Assembly (NCBI GenBank): GCA_944322325.1
Contig: CALUOQ010000002.1
Location: 124,001 to 188,000, forward strand
DNA length: 64,000 nucleotides
Origin: an uncultured Alloprevotella sp.
GTDB taxonomy: Bacteria; Bacteroidota; Bacteroidia; Bacteroidales; Bacteroidaceae
Direction of reading: 5' to 3'
Shown here: positions 49,293 to 57,572 of the stretch, in pieces
Position numbering within the stretch: the stretch's first letter is position 1
Layout: each line of letters starts with the position of its first letter
Notes under the pieces: model-generated
The model's database searches: none
The model's input: the letters and a program-made list of their open reading frames with translations, nothing else
What the model was told of the DNA's origin: nothing
Position numbers and translations under genes: made by a program

Positions 49293-50438
49293 TCAACGGG
49301 CACCGAGAGCAATCAGCGAGAGGCGACGTCCCAACACGCGGCGCAACACTTCGACCGTCAGCCACGACACGGCGAACGCCACGACGGCGCCCAGCGGTAT
49401 CTGTCCGCCCAACGGTACGCCCACGGCCTGCACCAGCATCACGCTGGGCCCTATGTAAAAGTAGTGGAGCATGAATATGCCGAAGCCGCACGTCGTCAGG
49501 TTGGCCAGCAGGCGCTGCACGCCCTCGGAGCGCGGACGGGCGTGCTGCAACAGGGCGAACAGGGGCGCCGACTGTAGCACGACGTTGGGCGAACAGTAAG
49601 TCCAGAAGAGCTCAAGTATGTCCAAATCGCCCGTAGCGTTGCTGACAGCGCGCGTATAGGTGAAGCCCATGTACGTCACGGCGTAGCCTATCAGCATCAG
49701 CGGCACGCCCCACACGAGCACCGTGCGGAGCGGCAACACGTGGCGGGCCAGCAGGTGGCCCAGAAGCAGGTAGCCGTTGAAGCCGCAGAAGTAGTAGAGC
49801 ATCCCGAACTGGTTCCAGGCGCACTCGCCCCACACTTGCGGAGTGACGAAGTGATGCACGTAGGGCAAGAACAGCGTCACGCCCCACGCAGCCAGGAACC
49901 AGAGCTTGGCCCGCAACGACGCGCGCTCCACCCACGCCGAGAAAACGGGCAGGTACAGGTAGAGGCCTATCAGCAGGTAGATGTACCACATCTGCACGGC
50001 GAGCGGGTTGAAATTGACGGGAATGCCGGCGATGCGCTCCAGCGAGTCGGCAAACGTGCGCCCCTCGTCGGCGGCATAGGGGAAGAAGTTCATCATCTCC
50101 TCGCGCCCGCCGCCCAGCAGACCGAGCACCCAGGGAAACAGGTAGTAAAGCACGGACCACACGAGGAAAGGCCAGAACACACGGGGAATATACCGGCGAT
50201 AGAACGGACCTGCCTCCCGGCGAAGGGGCAGGAGCAGCGCGCCCGTTATCATGACGAACAGTGGCACGCACGGGCGGATGGCGCTGCCGTAGACGCCGCC
50301 CCAGAACTGAATGTCGGCGAGCACGGCGGGGTCGTCACCGGAATAAAAGTTGAACGGGTCGGCGCAATGACAGCACACTAAGAGAAACATGGCTGCGAAG
50401 CGGCAGACATCGAGCCAGACAATGCGGGATTTTTCCAT
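49293..50438 (-). CDS. Acyltransferase family 3 membrane protein
   Basis: 381 residues with about 10 membrane segments. The N-terminal KSRIVWLDVCRFAAMFLLVCCHC carries the Asp and His pattern of the acyltransferase-3/OafA family, and IRPCVPLFVMITGALLLPLRR matches the second conserved block. Such proteins transfer acetyl or other acyl groups to surface glycans. The acceptor is unknown here. It begins 38 bp after the cydB stop, so it may be expressed from the cyd promoter, although the function is unrelated. Confidence 0.85.
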   Translation of the reverse strand: MEKSRIVWLDVCRFAAMFLLVCCHCADPFNFYSGDDPAVLADIQFWGGVYGSAIRPCVPLFVMITGALLLPLRREAGPFYRRYIPRVFWPFLVWSVLYYLFPWVLGLLGGGREEMMNFFPYAADEGRTFADSLERIAGIPVNFNPLAVQMWYIYLLIGLYLYLPVFSAWVERASLRAKLWFLAAWGVTLFLPYVHHFVTPQVWGECAWNQFGMLYYFCGFNGYLLLGHLLARHVLPLRTVLVWGVPLMLIGYAVTYMGFTYTRAVSNATGDLDILELFWTYCSPNVVLQSAPLFALLQHARPRSEGVQRLLANLTTCGFGIFMLHYFYIGPSVMLVQAVGVPLGGQIPLGAVVAFAVSWLTVEVLRRVLGRRLSLIALGAR

Positions 50439-50476
50439 CGGTGTTTAACGAATTACAGAGGTGATTATAAATGGTG

Positions 50477-51622
50477 TCAATACTTATGTTCGCCTTTCTC
50501 GAGCTCCTTGCGCGTCAGCGACTGGCGGTCGATGGCGTACCAGGCGTAGGCTATGTAGGCCACTACCACCGGGATGAGCAGCGACACCCAAGCCATCGTC
50601 CGCAGCGTGAAGTAGCTCGAGGAACTGTTGGCTATGGTGAGCGAGCTTCCGGGCGACACGGTCGAGGGATAGTAAGCCGTGCCGTTATAGCCCGCCGCGA
50701 GCAGCAGGGCCGTCACGGCGAGCACGGTCCCGAAACCGGCCGACCAGATACCCCGGCGGAATCCGGGTTTCCACAAGGTACGCAACAGGCCGTGCAACAC
50801 CAGCGCCACGCCCACGAGGAACGTCGCCCCGACAGCGGGCATCTGCACCAGGTTGAGCGCGTACTTATAGGGCGTCAGCACGATGTGCCCGTCGGCATCG
50901 ACGGCATAACCGTCGCCCAGCAGCACCCGCCCCACGAAACCTACGAACAGCACGACGAAGGGCACACCGTCGCGGAGCACCTGACGCCGCAGCCGGGGCT
51001 GTAGCCCGGCGTCGTCGATGTTGTTCAGGAAATACAGCGACCCGAGCACGCGGGCCAGGAAAAAAACGGCCAGGCCCAGCACCCAGTTCCACGGCTCGGC
51101 GAGGGCGTCAAGCCCATGCCAGCCGTTGGCCCAACGACTGATGACCGGCACCAGACTGTCGCCCATGGCGCCCTTGTCGACGATAAAGGCCGAACCGGTG
51201 AAGAAAGTCGCCACAGCGACGCCCAGCAGGAACGGTCCCACAAAACCGTTCGCCACGAGAAAGCGTCGGTACGTGGTGCGCCCCAGCACGTTGCCTGGCT
51301 TCGACTGGTATTCATAGGCCACGGCTTGCAGGACAAAGCTGAGAAGAATGAGCACCCAGACCCAATAAGCGCCTCCAAAGCTCGTGCTGTAAAACAGGGG
51401 GAAAGAAGCGAAGAAGGCGCCGCCGAACGTGACAAGCGTCGTGAACGTGAATTCCCACTTGCGGCCCGTCGAGTTGATCAGCAGGCTACGCTCGGCTTCG
51501 TCGCGGCCCAGCGCAAATATCAGGGAGTTGCCGCCTTGCACGAAAAGCAAAAAAACGAGCAGGCCGCCGAGCAGTGAAACGAGGAACCACCAGTAATGTT
51601 GCAGGAAAGTGTACGTAATCAT
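50477..51622 (-). CDS. cydB: Cytochrome bd oxidase subunit II
   Basis: 381 residues with eight or nine hydrophobic helices. The N-terminus FLQHYWWFLVSLLGGLLVFLLFVQGGNSLI and the GRKWEFTFTTLVTFGGAFFASFPLFYSTSFGGAYWVW block are characteristic of CydB. The subunit supports heme binding and quinol oxidation with CydA. It follows cydA by 61 bp on the same strand. In Bacteroidales cytochrome bd permits growth at nanomolar oxygen and scavenges oxygen. Confidence 0.94.
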   Translation of the reverse strand: MITYTFLQHYWWFLVSLLGGLLVFLLFVQGGNSLIFALGRDEAERSLLINSTGRKWEFTFTTLVTFGGAFFASFPLFYSTSFGGAYWVWVLILLSFVLQAVAYEYQSKPGNVLGRTTYRRFLVANGFVGPFLLGVAVATFFTGSAFIVDKGAMGDSLVPVISRWANGWHGLDALAEPWNWVLGLAVFFLARVLGSLYFLNNIDDAGLQPRLRRQVLRDGVPFVVLFVGFVGRVLLGDGYAVDADGHIVLTPYKYALNLVQMPAVGATFLVGVALVLHGLLRTLWKPGFRRGIWSAGFGTVLAVTALLLAAGYNGTAYYPSTVSPGSSLTIANSSSSYFTLRTMAWVSLLIPVVVAYIAYAWYAIDRQSLTRKELEKGEHKY

Positions 51623-51683
51623 CGGGATTGGGTTTGTTTGATGTGAGACAGTCCGGGCGCCCGCCGGGGCGGCGGCCCGCGTT

Positions 51684-53171
51684 TTAGTCCTCGGGCCCCT
51701 TCCTTACGGCGCGGCAGAGGATGCGCAGCTCGGCGACGAGCAGCACGGTGAACAGCACGAGGAAAATGAAGAACGTCGTCTGCACGGCGGCAGGGTCAAG
51801 GCGCGAAACGGCGGCCTCAACGGGCAGCAGGTCCTGGATAGCCCAAGGCTGACGCCCCACTTCGGCCACAATCCAGCCTGCCTGGCCGGCCGCGTAGACC
51901 ACCGGGATGCTCCACAGCCCCGCATGGAGCAGCCAGCGCCGGCGCCCGAGCGTGCCGCGCCGCTCGAAGAAAAGCAACGCGGCCAGCACGACCAGCAGGA
52001 ACATGCCGCCGCCCACCATGACGCGAAACGCCCAATAGGTGAGTCCCACCGGCGGCACGAGCCGCTCGGGCGACGACAGGTATCCGTAGCCGAAGTACGG
52101 CATGTGGTCCATCAGCCTCTGGCGCGCCTCGGCCTTGGCGGCGGGCGCCGTCGTGTCGGCCCGGAACGTGCGGAAGGCATCGAGGGCCACCCGGCCGCGG
52201 CGTATCTTCTCGTCGGCGGAGAGGACGACGGTGCCGTCGGGGTGGACGTAACCGTCGAGGAGGTCGCGGATGCCGGGCACGTAGCCGTCGACGTCATGCG
52301 TGGCGAGCAACGAAAGCGCACCGGGCACTTCGACACCGGGCACCAGCGAGAACGGCGCGCGCCGGCCGCCGCGCTCGAGGCCTTCCATAGCGGCCAGCTT
52401 CATGGGCTGGTGTCTGGCCACTTGTACGCCCGACGTGTCGCCCGTGGCCATTACGCCGAGCGCGGCGACCAGCCCCACCACGGTGGCAATGCGCAGGCTC
52501 GCGAAGGCCAGGGGCTGCTCGCGGCGACGCAACAGGTACCAGCAGCTCACGCCGGCGACGAACACGGCGCCCGTGAGCCAGCCCGAAAGGACCGTGTGGC
52601 AGAACTTGACGACCGCCACGGGCGAGAAAGCCACGGCAAAGAAGTCCATCATCTCGTTGCGCACGGTGTCGGGGTTGAACTGCATACCGACGGGATGCTG
52701 CATCCAGCTGTTGGCCACAAGTATCCACCACGCCGAAAGTGTGGCGCCTACGCCCGTGAGCCACGTCGCGGCGAGGTGGAATCCGCGGCTTACCTTGTTC
52801 CACCCGAAGTACATCACTGCGATGAACGTGGCCTCCATGAAGAAGGCCACAATGCCCTCAATGGCGAGCGGGGCGCCGAAGATGTCGCCCACAAACCAGG
52901 AGTAGTTGCTCCAGTTGGTGCCGAACTCGAACTCGAGGATAAGGCCCGTGGCCACGCCGACGGCGAAGTTGATGCCGAAGAGCTTCATCCAAAAGCGCGC
53001 CGCCCTTTTCCAGAACGGGTCCCGCCGGATGACGTAAAGTGTCTCCATGATGGCCATGACGACGGCAAGGCCCAGCGTCAGGGGGACAAAGAGCCAGTGA
53101 TAGCACGCCGTGAGGGCGAATTGTGCCCGCGACCAGTCGATGAGAGCGGGCTCGATGAGGTTCAGCAACAT
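51684..53171 (-). CDS. cydA: Cytochrome bd oxidase subunit I
   Basis: 495 residues. Likely heme ligands are the His in TACYHWLFVPLTLG near residue 25 and the His in VKFCHTVLSGW near 190. The Q-loop begins GDTSGVQVARHQPMKLAAMEG, and the C-terminal GRQPWAIQDLLP is conserved. The periplasmic Q-loop is rather long and Asp-rich, with an ADEKIRRGRVALDAF insertion before the region ending PYFGYGYLSSPE. The subunit oxidises quinol and holds the hemes where oxygen is reduced to water. It lies 41 bp downstream of the DUF4492 gene, the usual Bacteroidetes cyd arrangement. Confidence 0.95.
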   Translation of the reverse strand: MLLNLIEPALIDWSRAQFALTACYHWLFVPLTLGLAVVMAIMETLYVIRRDPFWKRAARFWMKLFGINFAVGVATGLILEFEFGTNWSNYSWFVGDIFGAPLAIEGIVAFFMEATFIAVMYFGWNKVSRGFHLAATWLTGVGATLSAWWILVANSWMQHPVGMQFNPDTVRNEMMDFFAVAFSPVAVVKFCHTVLSGWLTGAVFVAGVSCWYLLRRREQPLAFASLRIATVVGLVAALGVMATGDTSGVQVARHQPMKLAAMEGLERGGRRAPFSLVPGVEVPGALSLLATHDVDGYVPGIRDLLDGYVHPDGTVVLSADEKIRRGRVALDAFRTFRADTTAPAAKAEARQRLMDHMPYFGYGYLSSPERLVPPVGLTYWAFRVMVGGGMFLLVVLAALLFFERRGTLGRRRWLLHAGLWSIPVVYAAGQAGWIVAEVGRQPWAIQDLLPVEAAVSRLDPAAVQTTFFIFLVLFTVLLVAELRILCRAVRKGPED

Positions 53172-53212
53172 AGTCCTACGTCTTTATAACGATACGTCTC
53201 GCACGCGCGCCT

Positions 53213-53452
53213 TTAAGGCTGCGCACTGTTCCCGCCGCTCCGGTCCGCGCGCAGCAGCTCGCCGGCCACGGCCCGGGGCTTCTGGCTCTCGTCCAGTCCG
53301 GCCAGCGCGGGACGAAAGAAGCACACGCGCAGCACGACGAAAAGGATGAAGAGCTTCAGCAGGATGATGACCCACAGCGTGCGCCCCCACGTCATGGCGC
53401 GGAAACCGTCACGATAAAATCGCCATACGGCGGTAACGTCGATCACTTTCAT
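53213..53452 (-). CDS. DUF4492 small membrane protein, cyd operon
   Basis: 79 residues from the ATG at 53452. A short N-terminal part (VIDVTAVWRFYRDGFRAMTWGRTLW) precedes one membrane segment (VIILLKLFILFVVLRVCFF) and a charged tail. Small DUF4492 proteins commonly precede cydA in Bacteroidetes. They may be accessory subunits like CydX/CydH in other phyla, which is inference. A -7 box at 53464-53471 gives a very short leader. Confidence 0.85.
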   Translation of the reverse strand: MKVIDVTAVWRFYRDGFRAMTWGRTLWVIILLKLFILFVVLRVCFFRPALAGLDESQKPRAVAGELLRADRSGGNSAQP

Positions 53453-53463
53453 GCGATTGTGGG

Positions 53464-53471
53464 CAAATATA
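53464..53471 (-). promoter_or_regulatory. TAnnTTTG -7 box for the DUF4492-cydAB operon
   Basis: TATATTTG on the minus strand, only 12 bp before the ATG at 53452, so the leader would be about 5 nt, close to leaderless. Confidence 0.55.
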
Positions 53472-53604
53472 GGCACAAATTCTCAAACCGGCGCTGCGTG
53501 GACCGCCTTTTTCGACCGAAACGGCGCTGAAAGTGGCACGAAACACCCTGACGCTGCTTTTTAACACTTCGGCAGGCCCATTTTGCGCTGTCGCGGTTTT
53601 TGTG

Positions 53605-53612
53605 TATCTTTG
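53605..53612 (+). promoter_or_regulatory. TAnnTTTG -7 box, plus strand, with a short downstream hairpin
   Basis: TATCTTTG is followed at 53625-53651 by an imperfect hairpin (AAAGGGCATCCC with GGGGTGCCTTT) but no gene. It may be a remnant promoter or a very short transcript. The 548-bp gap 53453-54000 holds this, array I and the tpx terminator, but no gene I can support. Confidence 0.3.
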
Positions 53613-53692
53613 GGTAGAGAGAGGAAAGGGCATCCCGGTCGGGGTGCCTTTGTCGTATATACTCCGTAAATACAAGGGTAACAGCGCGTTTT

Positions 53693-53772
53693 ACAAGTGT
53701 AGTCCCAGGAAAATCTATCGTAGTCCCAGAATTTTCTAAGGCAGTCCCAGGATTTTCCGGGACTACACTTGT
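53693..53772. repeat. 21-bp module array, 80 bp (n=3), diverged interior, copy I
   Basis: Head ACAAGT, modules at 53699, 53720 and 53741, and tail ACTACACTTGT. All three modules carry the outer-arm type GTAGTCCCAG or GCAGTCCCAG, so the CGATAG core of other copies is replaced, yet the phase is intact. Related fragments (GGGACTTTTCCGGGATTTTCC) continue to about 53800. It lies about 230 bp from the tpx stop, beyond a terminator. Confidence 0.85.
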
Positions 53773-53928
53773 CCGGACTGGGACTTTTCCGGGATTTTCC
53801 GGAGCAGTCGGAAAAATCCAAAGCGTTACCAAAGGTTAAATATGTTAAACTTCCGGCGCCGCTTTCAGCACTTCCGCGCGTCCCCCACCCTGTCCCGCTC
53901 CGCCCGCCCAGGCAACGCGTCGGCACGC

Positions 53929-53968
53929 AAAAAGCCCCCGCAGGCCGCACCGGGCGACCCGCGGGGGC
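53929..53968 (-). terminator. Intrinsic terminator after tpx
   Basis: GCCCCCGC/TGCGGGGGC-type stem on the minus strand followed by TTTTT, 33 bp past the tpx stop. Confidence 0.75.
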
Positions 53969-54000
53969 AAAGGCTACGGGGTCCGACAGCCGCGCAGCGC

Positions 54001-54501
54001 CTATTTCAGCACAGCCAGCGCGGCTTCGTAGTCGGGCTCGTGGGTGATTTCGTCGACCAGCTGCTCGTAAACGATCTTGCCCGTCTCGTCGACCACGACC
54101 ACCGCCCGGGCCAACAGGCCGCGCAGCGGGCCGTCGGTAAGGGTGATGCCGTATTTCTCGTCGATGCACTTGCAGCGAAAGACGGAGAGCGCGACGACGT
54201 TCTCGATGCCCTCGGTGGTGCAGAACCGGCTCTGCGCGAACGGCAGGTCCTTGGACACGCAGAGCACCACCGTGTCGGGCAGGGCGGCCGCTTCCTTGTT
54301 GAAACGGCGCACCGAGGCGGCACACACGGGCGTGTCGAGGCTCGGGAAGAAGTTTATCACCACACGCTTGCCCAGCAGGTCGGGCAGATGGAGCACGCTC
54401 AAATCGCCGCGCACCCCGCCGAAGCGCGGGGCCATCGTGCCGACAGCGGGCAGTTCGCCCGACGTCGTGACGGGGGAACCTTGGAATGTTACTTTTGCCA
54501 T
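54001..54501 (-). CDS. tpx: Thiol peroxidase
   Basis: 166 residues. The peroxidatic cysteine lies in FFPSLDTPVCAASVRRF (about residue 60), the exact Tpx motif, and the resolving cysteine in QSRFCTTEGIENV (about 94). It is an atypical 2-Cys peroxiredoxin that reduces hydrogen and alkyl peroxides with thioredoxin. It follows the NUDIX gene by 13 bp, so it is probably the last gene of an M16-NUDIX-tpx operon, and ends at a terminator. Confidence 0.94.
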   Translation of the reverse strand: MAKVTFQGSPVTTSGELPAVGTMAPRFGGVRGDLSVLHLPDLLGKRVVINFFPSLDTPVCAASVRRFNKEAAALPDTVVLCVSKDLPFAQSRFCTTEGIENVVALSVFRCKCIDEKYGITLTDGPLRGLLARAVVVVDETGKIVYEQLVDEITHEPDYEAALAVLK

Positions 54502-54514
54502 AGTCTATCTGATT

Positions 54515-55090
54515 TTAGGGGTTAGGATTGTCGTTCTCGTCCGCAGCCGCAGGTTTCAGCCGCCCGGCCGCCACGTCGGCCAGCAGGCGCTCCACGCCGC
54601 GCCTGACCGACGTCAGTCCGAACAGCTCGGGACGCACATCGACCAAAGGCAGCCACATGAGTTCGGCGGCGTCGTCGTGCGGACGCAGCGACTCCGACGC
54701 AGTGAGGCGGCACAGGAAGAAGTTGTCCGCCGTGTGCACCTCGAAACCCGAGTACAGATACGTGTTGGGCAGGGAGAAGAGGAAGCGCTCCACGACGGCG
54801 CGCCCGCCCGTTTCCTCGGCGACCTCGCGCCGGCAGCCGTCCTCGGTCGATTCGCCGGCGTCGACAAAGCCGCCCGGGAGGTCGAGCGTGCCGCGCGCGG
54901 GGTCGGCCGCGCGGCGACAGACGAGCAGACGGCCCTCGCGGTCGAAGATGACGGCCACCGTGGCGGCTGCGGCGTTGTGATAATAGGTGAAGCCGCAATC
55001 GCGGCATCGCTTCGACTTGAAATCGTGGACCTCGAAGCGGGGCGAACCGCAACGCGGACAATAACGGAAAAGGGTCAGGGGATGGGTCAT
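54515..55090 (-). CDS. NUDIX hydrolase with N-terminal zinc ribbon
   Basis: 191 residues from the ATG at 55090. An N-terminal zinc ribbon (CPRCG...CRDCG, about 9-31) is followed by a NUDIX domain whose box GFVDAGESTEDGCRREVAEETGG fits Gx5Ex7REVxEExGx. NUDIX enzymes with this ribbon often act on NAD-related or nucleoside diphosphate substrates, but the substrate cannot be named. It lies 49 bp after the M16 peptidase gene. Confidence 0.88.
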   Translation of the reverse strand: MTHPLTLFRYCPRCGSPRFEVHDFKSKRCRDCGFTYYHNAAAATVAVIFDREGRLLVCRRAADPARGTLDLPGGFVDAGESTEDGCRREVAEETGGRAVVERFLFSLPNTYLYSGFEVHTADNFFLCRLTASESLRPHDDAAELMWLPLVDVRPELFGLTSVRRGVERLLADVAAGRLKPAAADENDNPNP

Positions 55091-55139
55091 AAGGCGGAAG
55101 TTTTTCGATTCGGTACGCAAGGTGTCCGCGAAGCCGCTC

Positions 55140-56366
55140 TCAGGCGCCGTACACCAGCGTTGTCAGTCGCTCGGGGGCATAGACTTCGCAGGCGACGGCC
55201 TGCACGTCGGCCGCAGTCAGCGCGTCGATTTGTCGGAACAGACGGGCAATGCTGCGGGGGCGGCCATAGTGGGCGTAAGTCTTGCCCATGGCGATAGCGT
55301 AGTTCTCGAAGGCATCACAGGATATACCGACTTGGCCTTTCAACTGCTTCTTCGCAGCAGCCAGACGGGCCGGCGAGAGGGGCTCGGACGCCACGCGGCG
55401 CAACTCGCGGTCCACCAGGCGGCGGCAACGCGCCACGTCGTGGTCGTCGCAGCCGAAGTAGACGCACCAGGCGCCGACGTCGGGATACGTGAGGAGCGAG
55501 CCCTCGACCGTATAGACCAGCCCGGCGCGCTCGCGGAGGCTCACGTTGAGCCGGGCGTTCATGCCCGAACCGGCCAGCAGGTTGTTGAGCAGCACAAGGG
55601 CGGCGTGGCGCGCGTCGCTGCCGCCGAATGTGCGGCTGCCCAGCAGGACGTGCGTCTGGTGCGTGCCGCGCGCCACGCGCCGCACTTCGGGCCGATAGGC
55701 GGGCAACGGCTGCGGACCGACGGGCCGGAATGTGGCGTCGAGGCCCGCCGTGGCGCGCTCAAGGAGTCGCACGACACGGGCGAAATCCACCCTGCCGTAC
55801 ACGTAGAACACGGCGTTGGCCGGACGGTAAAAGCGCCCCGTAAAACGGCGGGCGTCGGCCGTGGTGTACTGGCGCAGCCACGCGGCGTCGCCGAGTATGT
55901 CGCGGCCCAACGGGTGACCGGCAAAGACCATCGACTCGAACTCGTCGTAAATCAGCTCGGCGGGCGAGTCGTTGTAACTGTCGATTTCGTCGGCGATGAC
56001 GTCGACCTCGCGGTCAATCTCGCGCTGGGGGTAAGTGCTGTGGAAGACGATGTCGGTCAGCACGTCGACCGCGCGCGCAAAGTCGTCGCGCAACACGGTG
56101 GCGTAGTAGACCGTCTCTTGCTTCGAAGTGAAGGCGTTCAGGTCGCCGCCGACGCGCTCGAGCGCATTGGCGATGTGGTAAGCACGGCGGCGCTCCGTGC
56201 CCTTGAAAGTGAGGTGCTCGCAAAAATGGGCTATGCCCGAGTCGGCCGCGTCTTCGTGGCGCGTGCCGGCTTTCACTACGTAGCCGCAATAGACCACGCC
56301 GGTAGGCGCCTCTTCCTGCACGATGCGCAGGCCGTTGGCAAGGGTATGTTCGTTGAAAGTTTCCAT
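55140..56366 (-). CDS. M16 family zinc peptidase
   Basis: 408 residues from the ATG at 56366; the open frame continues upstream but only through the divergent promoter and ridA. The inverted zinc motif HFCEH (in SGIAHFCEHLTFKGT, about 49-53) and a downstream Glu in REVDVIADEIDSYND are present, as in processing-peptidase-like M16B proteins. The C-terminal half is the inactive second domain. There is no signal peptide, so it is probably cytosolic. Its promoter box is at 56375-56382, back to back with that of ridA. Confidence 0.9.
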   Translation of the reverse strand: METFNEHTLANGLRIVQEEAPTGVVYCGYVVKAGTRHEDAADSGIAHFCEHLTFKGTERRRAYHIANALERVGGDLNAFTSKQETVYYATVLRDDFARAVDVLTDIVFHSTYPQREIDREVDVIADEIDSYNDSPAELIYDEFESMVFAGHPLGRDILGDAAWLRQYTTADARRFTGRFYRPANAVFYVYGRVDFARVVRLLERATAGLDATFRPVGPQPLPAYRPEVRRVARGTHQTHVLLGSRTFGGSDARHAALVLLNNLLAGSGMNARLNVSLRERAGLVYTVEGSLLTYPDVGAWCVYFGCDDHDVARCRRLVDRELRRVASEPLSPARLAAAKKQLKGQVGISCDAFENYAIAMGKTYAHYGRPRSIARLFRQIDALTAADVQAVACEVYAPERLTTLVYGA

Positions 56367-56374
56367 ACGTCGCA

Positions 56375-56382
56375 CAAAAGTA
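56375..56382 (-). promoter_or_regulatory. TAnnTTTG -7 box for the M16-NUDIX-tpx operon
   Basis: TACTTTTG on the minus strand, 9 bp before the ATG at 56366, giving an almost leaderless start. Confidence 0.55.
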
Positions 56383-56417
56383 AGGAAAAACCCACCACAC
56401 CGTACGAAAGAAATTCC

Positions 56418-56425
56418 TAATTTTG
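56418..56425 (+). promoter_or_regulatory. TAnnTTTG -7 box for ridA
   Basis: TAATTTTG, 30 bp before the ATG at 56455, divergent from the M16 promoter. Confidence 0.65.
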
Positions 56426-56454
56426 CGGTAGAACTTATTCTAACCCTTAGCAAA

Positions 56455-56832
56455 ATGAAGAAAGCAATCGCAACCTCGCAGGCCCCGGCGGCCATCGGTC
56501 CGTACAGCCAGGCCATCGAAGCCGGCGGCATGGTGTTCGTTTCGGGACAGCTCCCCATCGACCCGGCCACCGGCGCCATCGTCGACGGCGGCATCAAGGA
56601 AATGACGCACCGCTCGCTGACAAATATCAAGAACATCCTGGCTGAAGCCGGCCTTACGATGGACAACGTCGTCAAGACGACCGTGCTGCTGGCCGATATT
56701 GACGACTTTGCCGAGATGAACGAAGCGTACGCCTCCTACTTCCCCGGAACGGCGCCGGCCCGCTCCGCGTTCGCCGTGAAGGACCTGCCGAAAGGCGCCC
56801 GCCTCGAAATCGAGTGTATCGCAGCGCGCTAA
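56455..56832 (+). CDS. ridA: RidA family enamine/imine deaminase
   Basis: 125 residues, the normal size. The start AIATSQAPAAIGPYSQAIEAGGMVFVSGQLPIDP, the middle TNIKNILAEAGLTMDNVVKTTVLLADIDDFAEMNEAY and the end PARSAFAVKDLPKGARLEIECIA contain the Arg and Glu of the RidA active site. RidA hydrolyses reactive 2-aminoacrylate and related imines formed by pyridoxal enzymes. A long hairpin at 56864-56918 follows the gene. Confidence 0.93.
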   Translation: MKKAIATSQAPAAIGPYSQAIEAGGMVFVSGQLPIDPATGAIVDGGIKEMTHRSLTNIKNILAEAGLTMDNVVKTTVLLADIDDFAEMNEAYASYFPGTAPARSAFAVKDLPKGARLEIECIAAR

Positions 56833-56863
56833 ACACCATCCCCGCCGCGCAGGCAACGACTGA

Positions 56864-56918
56864 ACCGGAAGGCTTCGGGACCACATGCCGGACAACGGCT
56901 GCGACCGAAGCCTTCGGT
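56864..56918. terminator. Long hairpin after ridA
   Basis: ACCGGAAGGCTTCGG pairs with CCGAAGCCTTCGGT with one bulge across a loop of about 25 nt. No T-tract follows, so termination is uncertain. Confidence 0.5.
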
Positions 56919-56973
56919 CGTACCTAGACAGCACGTACATTATATTATATCACTCTTTCATCACACAAACGCC

Positions 56974-57510
56974 ATGGAAAAAATCGGAGTATTCCTGAGT
57001 TCTAAAACACACATTGCCCCCGAACTGGCCGAGGCTACGCTGGAACTGGGACGCTGGCTGGGACGCGAAGGGAAAACGCTCGTCTACGGCGGCAGCCGGG
57101 CAGGCCAGATGGAGCGCCTCGCCGCCGCGGTCAAGGAGAACGGCGGCCGCGTATTCGGCGTCGTACCGCAGGCCATCGTAGACCGCGACCTCGTCAGCGA
57201 ACATATAGACGTGGAGTTCCGCTGCGCCGCCCTCGCCGACCGTAAGGAAATCATGCTGCGCGAAAGCGACGCTTTCGTCGCCCTGCCCGGCGGCATCGGT
57301 ACGCTCGACGAAGTGTTCACCGTCGTGGCCGCCCACACTTTTGGCCTGCACGCCAAGCCGACAATCCTTTACGACGTGGCCGGATTCTGGGACCCGCTCA
57401 TCCGCACGCTCGACGCCATGAAGGAACAGGGCTTCATCACCGGCGATTTCAGCCAACGCCTCACTGTGGCTCACTCGTTCGGCGAACTGACGGACTGGCT
57501 CAGCCGCTGA
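56974..57510 (+). CDS. LOG family protein (putative nucleotide 5'-monophosphate phosphoribohydrolase)
   Basis: 178 residues. The LOG signature PGGIGTLDE (about 108-116) and the Arg/Lys-rich MLRESDAFVALPGG region are present, preceded by the Rossmann-like LVYGGSRAGQMERLAAAVKENGGRVFGVVP. Homologues release free bases from cytokinin riboside or purine 5'-monophosphates. The bacterial role is probably nucleotide turnover. It sits alone between ridA and mnmG on the plus strand, with no TAnnTTTG box immediately upstream. Confidence 0.9.
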   Translation: MEKIGVFLSSKTHIAPELAEATLELGRWLGREGKTLVYGGSRAGQMERLAAAVKENGGRVFGVVPQAIVDRDLVSEHIDVEFRCAALADRKEIMLRESDAFVALPGGIGTLDEVFTVVAAHTFGLHAKPTILYDVAGFWDPLIRTLDAMKEQGFITGDFSQRLTVAHSFGELTDWLSR

Positions 57511-57537
57511 GCCGGGCAGCAGTATTGTTTTTTTCCG

Positions 57538-57545
57538 TAATTTTG
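57538..57545 (+). promoter_or_regulatory. TAnnTTTG -7 box for the mnmG-apt-uvrC operon
   Basis: TAATTTTG, 28 bp before the mnmG ATG at 57573. Confidence 0.65.
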
Positions 57546-57572
57546 CGTCGATAACAAAGGATACTACGCAAA

